Shown here: piece by piece, positions 55,080-64,000 of the stretch
How the letters are laid out: each line of letters begins with the position of its first letter
How positions within the stretch are numbered: position 1 is the stretch's first letter
Assembly: GCA_037176885.1 (NCBI GenBank)
Contig: JAWWNJ010000032.1
Coordinates: 1,488,001 to 1,552,000, forward strand
Length of the DNA: 64,000 bases
Direction: 5' to 3'
Source: Favolaschia claudopus
Taxonomy: Eukaryota; Basidiomycota; Agaricomycetes; Agaricales; Mycenaceae
Translations under genes and position numbers: made by a program
The notes under the pieces: model-generated
What the model saw: the letters and a program-made list of their open reading frames with translations, nothing else
Told to the model about the DNA's origin: nothing
Databases searched by the model: none

Positions 55080-57069
55080 CTAGATATTGAAAACCTGGTA
55101 GTCGTATTGAGCAGCCGCACCCCAGAACGACGGAGCACAAGCGGCGGGAGGATAGAGCCCGTCGGAGGTGGTCTTGGAGCCGAGCTCCTTGGCGGGTACG
55201 TTGCCCGAGGACGAGACGGGTGCCCAGGGCTCGAGACCCGGGGCATTGGGGTTGCCGGTGAGGAGGAACATGCGGTAGCGCGCTTGCATCTCGAGAGTTA
55301 GCGCGGTTTGCGCGGGGGTTGGGTTGGGCGTTGTGCCGAACTGCGATGAATGAGTCAAGTATGAGATATTGTTGGCGGCATTGTGGGGAGGAGGGAAGTG
55401 TAACGCACGACGATGTAGATGTCATCACGATGGCAAACGTTGCCGCTTTGGAGACAGAAGGGTGTGTCGGCGTTGGCGGGATAGGTCGCGCCGAGGGTGT
55501 ACATCCCGACGTATGCTGGTGCGCCGTGGGTAACCCAGTTGCGGGCAAGCGTCCATGTAGGGCATCTAGACAACAGATTGACATTCAGATTCGAGAATAA
55601 AATCAAGAAAGTCAAAAACAGAGGAAGGAGCAAACTTACCTCCAAACATAATCCGTCGTCAAAACCTCCATCGGGTGCCGCGAATCGCCATTCGGATCGA
55701 CAGGATAAAATCCAGAGTTCATAACAATGTCCGTCCGATCCTCACCCAGACTAAAATCGCACACGGGGACGAACATCGCTGCGGGTTGCGGACCGTCGGG
55801 GAACAGCAGTTCATAAACAGTCGGTCCGCCCTCGTTTTTAACATTCGTAAGGAGCAGAGGTTTGTTGACGGTAGGAAACGGCGCGGTGGAGTCGAGCGGG
55901 GTCGTGATGAGCTGGCCGTCTCGAACAGGGCGCAGAGGTTCGCCTTGGCCGGCGGCGGGGTCAAGGGTGTTTGCCTCGTTTTCGAGTGTGACTTGTGCGG
56001 AGAGGATGGAGGAGATGGGGAGGGCGGATTGGCAGGCGGTGTCGGTTGTGGAGCAGTTGACGAGGTTGTTGAAGGTGGTTTGAAGGAGGGATTGGGTTGT
56101 CGGGGAGAGGAAGCCGTAGTCCTTCATTGGATGATTTATAGATGCATGAGAATGGCAATATTGCAGGAGACGTACCATGGGATCGGACTGCAGAATGGCA
56201 CTACGGAAAAGCGAAGATGCCGATGGGACGGCCAAGAGAGTGCGGATCATGCTTGCACCGCTGCTTTGGCCGGCAAGAGTCACCTTCGAGGCGTCTCCGC
56301 CGAAAGATGGGAGGACCTGGCCTAAAAACTTGAGGGCGTTGATGGTGTCCGTCACGGCGAGGTTGGTGGGGCCATTGGGAGCCAGGAGGCCAAGCTATTC
56401 AACGGGATATCAGCGGATACGGCAAGATGACAACTGAGAAAAGAACGCACTGCGCCAAGCCGATATTGTATGACAGCCACGATCGAGTGCGTCGCGATGG
56501 CGAGCTTGGAGCCGTCGAGCCCAGGACCGGTGGCGGAACCAGAGTCAAAGGAGCCGCCGTGAATCCTGTGACCATTCGCGGGAGTCAAAATAGAATACAA
56601 GGTGCACACACAATTTTCTTACCAGACCAATGTGGGTACTTTACTACCCGCGCTGATGTCGACGGGGACGTAGAGAATCATCGACAGACAATCCTCGGAG
56701 AAAGTCGACGCGTCCACACGGATCTGGGGGCATTGGAGGGGAAGAGCTGCGGGGTCGCCTGACCCATTGCTTTAGAGACGAGAAAACAATAAGATGGGAT
56801 ACTTATTTAAGGCAGTGAAGAAATATTAATAAGTAGACGTACGGAAGCTGCCATTGGGTGACAATCGTGGACGCTTTCCACCTGCTTGCAGTAGCGTAGC
56901 GCACGGAGAATCTGTTGGCGCCGTCGACGTCCAAGGTACCTTGCGCTGTGCCGAGGGGAGTCGAGACGGACACAGCTCCAGATGGGATCCGAGGAATCGC
57001 CAGGGTGAAGGAAACCAACGAAGAAGCCAGGAGCAGCAAGAGATGAGTGGCGACGGCGGCGGCAACCAT
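55080..57069 (-). CDS. Secreted type-B carboxylesterase/lipase (about 530 aa)
   Basis: Signal peptide MVAAAVATHLLLLLASSLVS is followed by RIPSGAVSVSTPLGTAQGTL. Key blocks: SEDCLSM (conserved disulfide region), WIHGGSFDSGSATG (oxyanion hole), GGDASKVTLAGQSSGASMIR (nucleophile Ser in GQSSG), NVKNEGGPTVYE (likely acid region), and CHRDDIYIV (catalytic His position). The C-terminus reads PSFWGAAAQYDYQVFNI. All exons join by short introns. The start at 57069 is preferred over an in-frame ATG at 57138 because a TATA box (57143-57150) lies directly beside the latter, too close for transcription to include it. Likely an extracellular alpha/beta hydrolase acting on esters; substrate not predictable. 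Confidence 0.9.
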
Positions 57070-57142
57070 GGTGAAAGGACGGTGCAGAAGTCGATGAGAC
57101 CAGACAACGCGGCCGATGAGGAATCTCAGCACAGACATCGGC

Positions 57143-57150
57143 TTTTATAT
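57143..57150 (-). promoter_or_regulatory. TATA box of the carboxylesterase gene
   Basis: ATATAAAA on the minus strand, about 75 bp before the ATG at 57069. It decides the start codon because the next upstream ATG (57138) would lie within about 10 bp of it. Confidence 0.65.
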
Positions 57151-58283
57151 CTTTTCTCGTTCTCCGGTGGGCGACCGCCATCAAGAAGAAGCGCCAGGAA
57201 CAGTTTTATCGGATAGCCGGTGAGCGATGTCGTATACAAGGCGGTTTTGACAGCGGCCAACGACTTCTCTCAGAGTTTCCCCAGAAGAACAAGAGGCGCG
57301 ATGTTTCATCATTCGAGGAACAGGCACCAGAAATAGCCAAGAAAGCGAAACAAGAACAGATCTGAGAACTGTGTATCCGAGAAAACCCTTGGAATACCCA
57401 CGAAGTTGAGTTGTTGAATCAATTCTGCACCCACACGACCAATTCCGACCCCAAAGAAAGGAATCTGAGGGCCAAAGCTTCGGAAAAGGGAATTCGCGTG
57501 TCCAGAAAAGGCGTTCGAGAGAGCGCAGACTTCCCTTTGAGAACAAAGGCAAGGACCCAACAGTGATCAGTCGTCTTGCTGTGATAAAAAGTACAAGGGC
57601 AGAGGCAAGCCGCTTCAGCCCCTTCGGGAAAGACTTCCACGTGGCCGGGATCAGCCGGCCGACGCCCGCCTCAAGTTCTCGGGATTCTGATTCATCAGTA
57701 TCCATCTGTGGTTGCATATGGCTGGAAGATATTTCTGCATGGAGATTCAAGTACTACCTGAGAAATACGTACCGATTACTACTAGGGCGCGGTTGAACAT
57801 TTTTGGAGTCGGTGCTGACGTTCGAAATGATGAATGCGGATGGGAAGGTAGCAAGATTAGAACATTTTCAGGGCGGTCATCCTCGACATTAGACGGTACA
57901 CCCGGGCCAAGGCCAGCTTTCAAATTTCAAATTTCAAATTTAAAAGTAAGGTTGTTGAAACTCAGCGTCGGGATTCAACTTGAAGTTTTGGCTCTCGAGG
58001 CGGGATTTCAGCGTGGAGATTGTGTGGGCGTGAGAAAATGGATGATTCGTAGATGTGGGAGATTGGCTGAAATCAAAGAGAACTACCCACAATTTCAAGG
58101 AATCTGGGGACAACGTTTTTTTTTATACGTGAACTCATTTTACGTCGCGCTCGGCCGAAATCTCCGAACGATCGATTTCGACCGATTTTCGGATCGACGT
58201 GCTTTCGTAACCGGTCACATCTGTGTGACGCTCGCGTTTTTCGTCCTCCACCACAATGACCACATCCACCACAGATGCACCAG
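57151..58283. other. Intergenic stretch with long open frames of doubtful value
   Basis: A 189-codon minus frame (57181-57750) and a 224-codon plus frame (57712-58386) have no family features, and the second runs into a MYND relic in another frame. I do not support either as a gene. Confidence 0.4.
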
Positions 58284-58860
58284 GATGCACCCTGCGCTGA
58301 AGCCTTCGAGTACAAACAAGGTCCCTCCTTCAATGAGGGTATCTTACTCCTATCTACTCCACACAACGGTAATAAGGTCTATCTAGACAGGCGCACAAGC
58401 CATCGCCTTGGGCTCTGGAAACTACTAACGAGATAAGTATTCGAGCTCATCAACCAACTAGACACGATGCCAGTCCCTGAGAAGCATCTTCCAGGGCTTC
58501 TGTCCGTCTTCTATACTTTGCTTGCCAGTGAACCGCATCGCATCCAATCTATGCATACTCGATCAACTCGAACTCTCCGACTCCATCCCTGACCAACTAA
58601 ACTCGCAGCCAGTGGGAGAAGCCATCTACTGCGGCTGCTCGAGTGCGTGCTACTGCTGTCAAGATTGCCAAACCATTGGACTGGAAGGAAAGAGTCAAGA
58701 CACCAGAAGACACCGCAACTAATGCGCGGACCTCCCAGCGCGGCGTCAGAGTACGTCCGTTTCTTGAAAATAGTTGCCACAGCCTTCAGAGATCCCTGCA
58801 CGGAAGCCTGCATCCGAATGGTGCCGAAGTTGTTGCCGCTCACAGATTCTCGTAAGATGC
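58284..58860 (+). pseudogene. Degenerate MYND-family gene
   Basis: Begins MHPALKPSSTNKVPPSMR with a donor at the same place as the gene at 63175 (MHPALKLSSISKLPPSLR). The second exon starts AQAIALGSGNY and then hits a stop; after a small insertion the frame FELINQLDTMPVPEKHLPG, LLSVFYTLLASEPHRI matches LVNDLTACRMPTEYFSGF, LPVFYVLLEPARMPEI of the intact gene. Soon after, a Cys-rich piece CYCCQDCQT plus (next frame) LDWKERVKT resembles the end of a MYND zinc finger. The middle of the gene is missing. Broken by frameshifts and an internal deletion. Confidence 0.6.
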
Positions 58861-58929
58861 TTGTGTTTTTTCTTGGTTCGATAAATCACCTTTTTATATT
58901 GTTTGTTTCCGAGACACGCTCTGAGTCGA

Positions 58930-59300
58930 TCGGCTTGCAGAGTCTTGATTGGCCCCCGCCAAACGGTTCACCTCGTAAACGAGCTCGAGGACTCAGGAGC
59001 CTCTACTGGTAGAGCATCTTCTTGCGCTTTCCCCCGTCTTCTACACGCTTCTCGACCGGTCTCAAATCGCCGAAATCCTGGATCAAATCGAAATCCCAGA
59101 CGGCGGCGACCTCACTGCGAGCTACCGACCCTCAAGGAGATACGAGCTCCCAGGTTTGTCTGCGTGGAATCCACCAGACTTGCAATACTCGTCATTGGGC
59201 AGCGCTGCTGGGTTAGACGAAACAAGTCAGTCGAAACGGGACGCGTCGTGGTATGATATTGTGTGGGGATCGGTAGAGTCGGCGGAACGTTATACTTAGA
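58930..59300 (+). pseudogene. Second fragment of a MYND-family gene
   Basis: Text LSPVFYTLLDRSQIAEILDQ followed by IEIPDGGDL matches the VFYVLLEPARMPEILRQLEN segment of the gene at 63175. It is preceded by a broken LVNELED-like piece and has no start or MYND finger. A tandem relic next to the one at 58284. Confidence 0.5.
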
Positions 59301-59787
59301 GACCAGAGTCGGATATAGGTGTTTCCGACTCGTGTGCCGGAGAAACGGGACGGTGAAGAAGAATGGACGCATTTTTTTTTCTCCCAGTGTCTGACTTCCT
59401 TGGCCGAAGCTGACGTATCGACTAAATACTTTGTCCGCCTTCCTCCTGGAATCCTCAAGTACAGACTTCGACGTCGAAATTTCCCAAAAATATCCTAAGT
59501 ATTCCTTTTTTTCTCATTCTTTTTTCCCTCACAATCTATAGAATCAAATATCGATTGCTAGTCACCGCAAGTTTATTTGAGAACATGAATAGACCTAGCT
59601 TTGTGGACGCGACCTAATTTGATCCCGTTGAGGTCCATATGTCGAAAACGTCAGCGAAGCTGCCAAGGCTGTGAAATTCTGATCGCGGGTGTTTTGCCCC
59701 GGCGATCCGGGCCCCAAGTGATCTGGAAAACGACATTATCAACGGCCATCGTTCTTCTCGCTCCCTCTCCCTCCCTCGCACACGACC

Positions 59788-62452
59788 ATGTCTACCTCAC
59801 GGCCAGTTGCCAGCCAGGACAACTTCAAACCGCCATCCACCAAATCCGACCCTGACATCCAGGTTCGGATACGCGCGGGTCTTGAAGAGGTCGATACGAA
59901 CGATGGGAGGCCGCCGTACTTCCTGACGGTGACGGAGATCAAGCTATTGTCTATTGCAGGGGTGAGTTGATTATTTGAGTGGGCTTCACTTACTTATTCT
60001 GCAATTCGTTTCAAGGTCGGATTCTTCCTCGATGGTACGGATTCACATTCAGTATCTGCTAAGTACTCTCATTAAATATCATGGGAATATGTCAGCGTAC
60101 GACCTCTTTGTCATCAATGTGCGTCCTTGTCCTCTCGGGCTACTCACAAGTATCATCATTGACTCGAGTGACTTCACAGCCCGTTGCTACGATGCTTCAA
60201 TATCGATTATACGGTGGACATGAGCTCCCAGCCGCACTCGAAGGTGTCTTAAAGGCTTCTGCGAATATCGGAAGCGTTGCGGGCCAGTTTTTGTTTGGTG
60301 AGTAGACTTCCACCGGACTTGTTCATCACATTTGAGTGCCTTATGTTATCTACCAGGTTATTTTGCAGACGCGATCGGTAGAAAGGCAATATGTACAGAC
60401 GCGACTTCCACTTCTCCTGCGGCGCAAAACTGACAATAGTCTCAAGATGGCAAGGAGCTCATGCTCATTATATTTGCGACGATAATGTGTATGACCACGC
60501 CGACTGGTGACTCTGTCCTCTCCAATGTTAAGCTGGAAACTTTCTGACGGACACAAATCGATCAAGGGTCACTGAAGCCTGACGACTCCCTCATCTATCT
60601 CTCCGTATTCCGCATCATCTTAGGTATCGGCGTCGGTGGAGGCAAGTAGGCTCCTGTTTCGTTCACACTCTCCAGTTAACATACAGTTTCAGATTACCCG
60701 ATGAGCGCCACCGTCACAAGTGACCGTGCAGTCCTACGAAAACGTGGAACCATGTTGGCGTACATCTTTGCGAATCAGGTCAGAAATCCGCTTTTGTCCT
60801 CAATGAATATGTATCGACGAGGATCTGTAGGGATGGGGCTCCTTGGCCGGGTCCCTCGTTACAATAATCGTTCTTGCTGCATATAAAGGAGTCATGGACG
60901 GCAAAGGGGAGACAAGTAAAATCGATGGAGGTACGTCCTATCCGCTTTACTTCCAACTTGATACATTCATGCAGTAATTGAATGCAAATTTGTAGTATGG
61001 CGTATTGTGGTCGGCGTCTCCCTCGTTCCTGCATTCGGCACTCTATATCAACGTCTCACCCTCGCTGAATCTACCCGTTATCTCGATTCGCAGAAGAACA
61101 ACGGTAACAACACTGCAGAGGTGAACTCGGAAGAAAAGAACGACGGAAATACCAGCACGGATACGGGGAACGTCAGTGAGATTGTGCAGAAGAAGGCGCA
61201 TTTCAAAGGTGCGTGCGCCAGTTTCCAATCGAGGGCTATCTAACGAGCTGAGGGCCCAGAATTTTTGCGGTATTTCTCGGAATGGCGACATCTGAAGTTA
61301 TTGATAGGTACTTCGGTCTGCTGGTGAGCCTGCCATGATATTGTACAGTATGTGTGTGAAGACAAATCGTTGACTCGCATAACAAAGGTTTCTCCTCGAT
61401 ATCGCGTGCGTTCACCATAGCTACCTCCACTATCGATCCTCATTCTCTTCGCAGATTCTACGGCATCAATTTGAATCAAAACGTCGTTCTTCAGCAGATC
61501 GGTTTCGATGGCAAAAATGGTTCAGATTGGGAGAAGTTGTTCAAGGTCTCTACGGGGAATATCATTATCACGGCGTTGGGATTCGTTCCTGGTGCGCATG
61601 ATATTTTCCATTGATTCGATGAACGGATTATAATTGCGTTTTGAAGGATATTACGCCACGGTTCTCTTGATAGAGAAATTGGGACGTAAATGGATTCAGA
61701 TTCAAGGCTTCATTATGGCCGGCGTGTTCCGTGATTCCTTTTCTTGCCGCTTTGTCTCGTGTGGCTGAAATGTTTCCTCTAAGTCGCTATCCTGGCAGGA
61801 AACTTTCATAAATTGAGCAAAGCCGGGTTCATCGTGTGCTTTGCGTTTCTTCAGGTACACAGAGAGTCCGTTGTTTCGAATTGAGTATTGATAACGAACA
61901 CTCTTTTCAGTTCTTCTTCAATTTCGGTGCAAATACGTGCGTCAATTCAAAAAATTGAACACTTCATACCAAGATTAACCATCCTACTCTCTTTGCAGTA
62001 CGACATATGTGCGTTTGGGCCATTTCAACTCACTTTCTGCGCTTTTGCTCAAAAGTGTTTCACCACGGCTAGTGCTATCCAGCGGAAGTTTTCCCGACAA
62101 GGTACCGCAGCTTCAGCCATGGCATTTCGGCTGCTTCAGGGAAAGCTGGCGCCATTATAAGCGCCCTCGCGTTCAACTCTCTCAGCAAGAAAATTGGCAC
62201 GGATAAAGTGCTCTGGAGTGCGTCCTTCTTTCCCCTCCCGCTTGCTTTCGCTCAACGATTCACACATCTCAACCATCTATATTTTTTCCTTCATCTCCCC
62301 GCGGCTTGCATACAGTTTTCGTCGCTTGTTGCTTCGCCGGGGCGCTATTCACGTTATTGCTACCGGAAGTACGGTCCCGCGATCCGGATGAGATTTTGGC
62401 ACAGGAGATTGAAGAAGCGAGGGTCGCTGAAATGCGCAACATCATTTCGTAG
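59788..62452 (+). CDS. PHO84: High-affinity inorganic phosphate:H+ symporter, PHO84 type
   Basis: Starts [20 protein letters not shown]. Many short introns separate exons that all join in frame: [42 protein letters not shown] then [74 protein letters not shown], a long hydrophilic central loop ([17 protein letters not shown]), [89 protein letters not shown], and a short tail [14 protein letters not shown]. These are the signature blocks of the PHO84 branch of the major facilitator superfamily, with 12 membrane helices and the loop between 6 and 7. Expected at the plasma membrane and induced by low phosphate. One intron (60642-60692) has a GC donor. No upstream control motif was identified. 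Confidence 0.9.
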
Positions 62453-62748
62453 GCATCCTCATCTCGCCATCTCCCGTGCACAGAAGGCTCCGAGAATATT
62501 CAGGATACTACTCTGTATTCCGGCTTGCCGCCTCTTGCTACCTATCCACTTTAGTTTGAGTTGATTTTCGATTGATTTTTGGTTGATTCCGCATCGGATC
62601 CATCAATCAGTGCCGGGGCGTGAAGCGTGATCGCCTCAAACCAAGTCGACAATTCGACAAGAAGAAAATTCTGCGCGAACAAGGCCAAAATATGAACGAA
62701 TAAGAAAAAATTCAAACCACAAGATGGATATCTTCACCTTTTTGCATG

Positions 62749-63037
62749 ATCTGGCCAGGCCCCCGGTCACTGACATATAGGTCTGTAACATTGAAAACCC
62801 GAATTTTGGCCTGATTTACTCTATTTTTCGGCACTGATGGCGCTCTGGCGGCTTCAAAAACCACCATTTTTTTCTGAAAATGCGCGCAAACGCTTAGTTT
62901 AGAGGAGCTGCATCGCCCTATCTAGTCAAAACCTCCGTCAGATGGCTGGTTCGCGAAATAGACCTCTCAAATTGGACGTTGTTTTACTCTATGGATGTTA
63001 CAGACCTATATGTCAGTGACCGGGGGCCTATCTGGCC
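62749..63037. mobile_element. hAT-type MITE with 35-bp inverted ends and 8-bp target duplication
   Basis: The element is 62757-63029 (273 bp). Its ends, 62757-62791 and 62995-63029, are exact reverse complements starting aggcccccggtcactgacat. On both sides stands the 8-bp word atctggcc (62749-62756 and 63030-63037), a target-site duplication of the length made by hAT transposases. The core has no coding frame. Non-autonomous and, from the perfect ends, recent. It separates the phosphate transporter from the MYND-family gene. Confidence 0.95.
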
Positions 63038-63174
63038 GCTTCGCTGTTCACCGTGACGCCCAAGACCCCGTTGTCACGCGTTGGTCACGCGGGACTCCGA
63101 ATTGATCGCGGTAACCGAGCCGACATGTCACGTTGTGACTCGAATCTCCTCCCAAACCGCCACCATCGTCGAAA

Positions 63175-64000
63175 ATGCATCCTGCTCTGAAACTTTCCAG
63201 CATATCCAAGCTTCCTCCATCCCTCAGGGTATTCACGTGCTCTGAGATACCTGTTCATTGCTCAGTTTCATCAGGCCCGCGCACAAGCTGCAGCCACAGG
63301 AACCCACCCCACCGAGATATTCGATCTCGTCAACGACCTGACCGCGTGCCGCATGCCGACAGAATACTTCTCCGGGTTTCTGCCCGTATTCTATGTTCTT
63401 CTTGAACCAGCTCGTATGCCCGAAATCCTGCGTCAGCTCGAGAATCCGGATCTCAGCTCCAGCCACTACAAGATTCCTATGACAAGATTAATTGCTGAAG
63501 CCGTTTACAGTTTGCGGGGTATAGAGATTCTCGACATGCGGGACTCGATCGTCGCTGCAGCATTAGTGGATCTATGGGACCGAGTGTCTCCGTGGATCCT
63601 TTTTCTCGACGAATATGGAGAACTTTTTGGTGGTGGCAAATGGTATGACCCACCGAACCGATATGCGCTTTTTGTCGGACTCCTCCGCGCGTTCCGAAAA
63701 AGTCCGGCAGTCGAACGGCTGGTCTACAAGAGCTTCTTCGGGGTGGTCGGGAAGGCCTGGCGTCTTGTTCTTGATGCAGCAAAGGCCAACAGCGGACCGT
63801 GGAATCGCATCAACGAGTTTGCATTGGAGGATATCTCACGTTTCTTGGCGCAGTGGGCGGGCTACTTGGATAACGTGAAATGGGATTCGACTGGCTTTGA
63901 CGAGCTCCTGTTTGGTGCTGGAGGTACGCGAGCCGATCTTGCATCGCTCGTCGTCGGACACATCAATTATTTTGTTCCGACCACTGAAACAAAGCTCACC
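63175..64000 (+). CDS. MYND-family protein, N-terminal part (runs off the window)
   Basis: Exon 1 (63175-63228) encodes MHPALKLSSISKLPPSLR. A 46-bp intron leads to exon 2 at 63275: ARAQAAATGTHPTEIFDLVN, FLPVFYVLLEPARMPEILRQ, WDRVSPWILFLDEYGELFGG, LLRAFRKSPAVERLVYKSFF, DELLFGAGGTRADLASLVVG. The frame is open to the window end. I recall agaric proteins with this start and these blocks (AGGT..DLA.LVV) that carry a MYND zinc finger further on; the finger itself is outside the window, so the name is inference. Two relics of the same family lie at 58284-59300. Confidence 0.7.

Noticed and set aside
57181..57750. 189-codon minus-strand frame upstream of the esterase
   Set aside because: No recognisable family and no splice or promoter support.
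57712..58386. 224-codon plus-strand frame
   Set aside because: Its 3' part coincides with the MYND relic start in another reading context and its 5' part has no features; taken as chance.

Overview
The window is nuclear DNA of a mushroom-forming basidiomycete (Agaricomycetes). Genes carry many short introns of about 45-65 bp with GTRNGT donors. The families present are typical of agarics: an NLR with an N-terminal MLKL/HeLo-like domain and TPRs, an F-box gene of the 'LLSTNE...ILSPIRRIP' type, a Zn2Cys6 regulator, a Cip1-like secreted protein with a CBM1, and a MYND-family gene beginning MHPALKLSS. Several of these match patterns I associate with Mycena and relatives. That placement is inference from memory, not a search.

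Layout. 0-1.3 kb: small six-cysteine secreted protein. 1.3-7.5 kb: broken Rho-type GTPase gene, a 455-bp MITE with perfect 67-bp inverted ends, the first of five stand-alone 'NTD' genes, and a relic of the GTPase gene. 7.5-16.5 kb: gene-poor repeat land, with a tract of AAGTA motifs phased at 10 bp, GC-rich tandem repeats, a 25-bp hairpin minisatellite and several direct repeats. 16.6-32.2 kb: two paralogous many-exon coiled-coil genes facing each other, enclosing a head-to-head NTD pair, an F-box gene with one nonsense codon and a single-pass membrane protein gene. 33.0-39.8 kb: Cip1-like gene, an intact NLR, and NTD-4, whose last exon runs into a string of eight hairpins. 39.8-48.1 kb: mostly gene-poor, pyrimidine-skewed DNA with NTD-5 and a second hairpin minisatellite. 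48.3-57.1 kb: Zn2Cys6 regulator, WD40 protein and secreted carboxylesterase. 57.2-64 kb: MYND-family relics, a PHO84-type phosphate transporter, a hAT-type MITE with 8-bp target duplication, and the start of a MYND-family gene cut by the window end.

How the genes may work together. The five NTD genes share exon sizes and phases (0,2,0,0), and each ends shortly after a Y-x-x-x-x-x-F-F-like block. In full-length fungal NLRs I recall, the nucleotide-binding module follows that block. In the same window lies a complete NLR with an N-terminal helical domain, P-loop NTPase and TPRs. I read this as a possible innate-immunity or allorecognition neighbourhood in which stand-alone helical domains act as executors, adaptors or decoys beside an NLR sensor. 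The intact frames are seen in the sequence; the function is inference. The 48-57 kb block and the phosphate transporter look like ordinary metabolic and regulatory genes.
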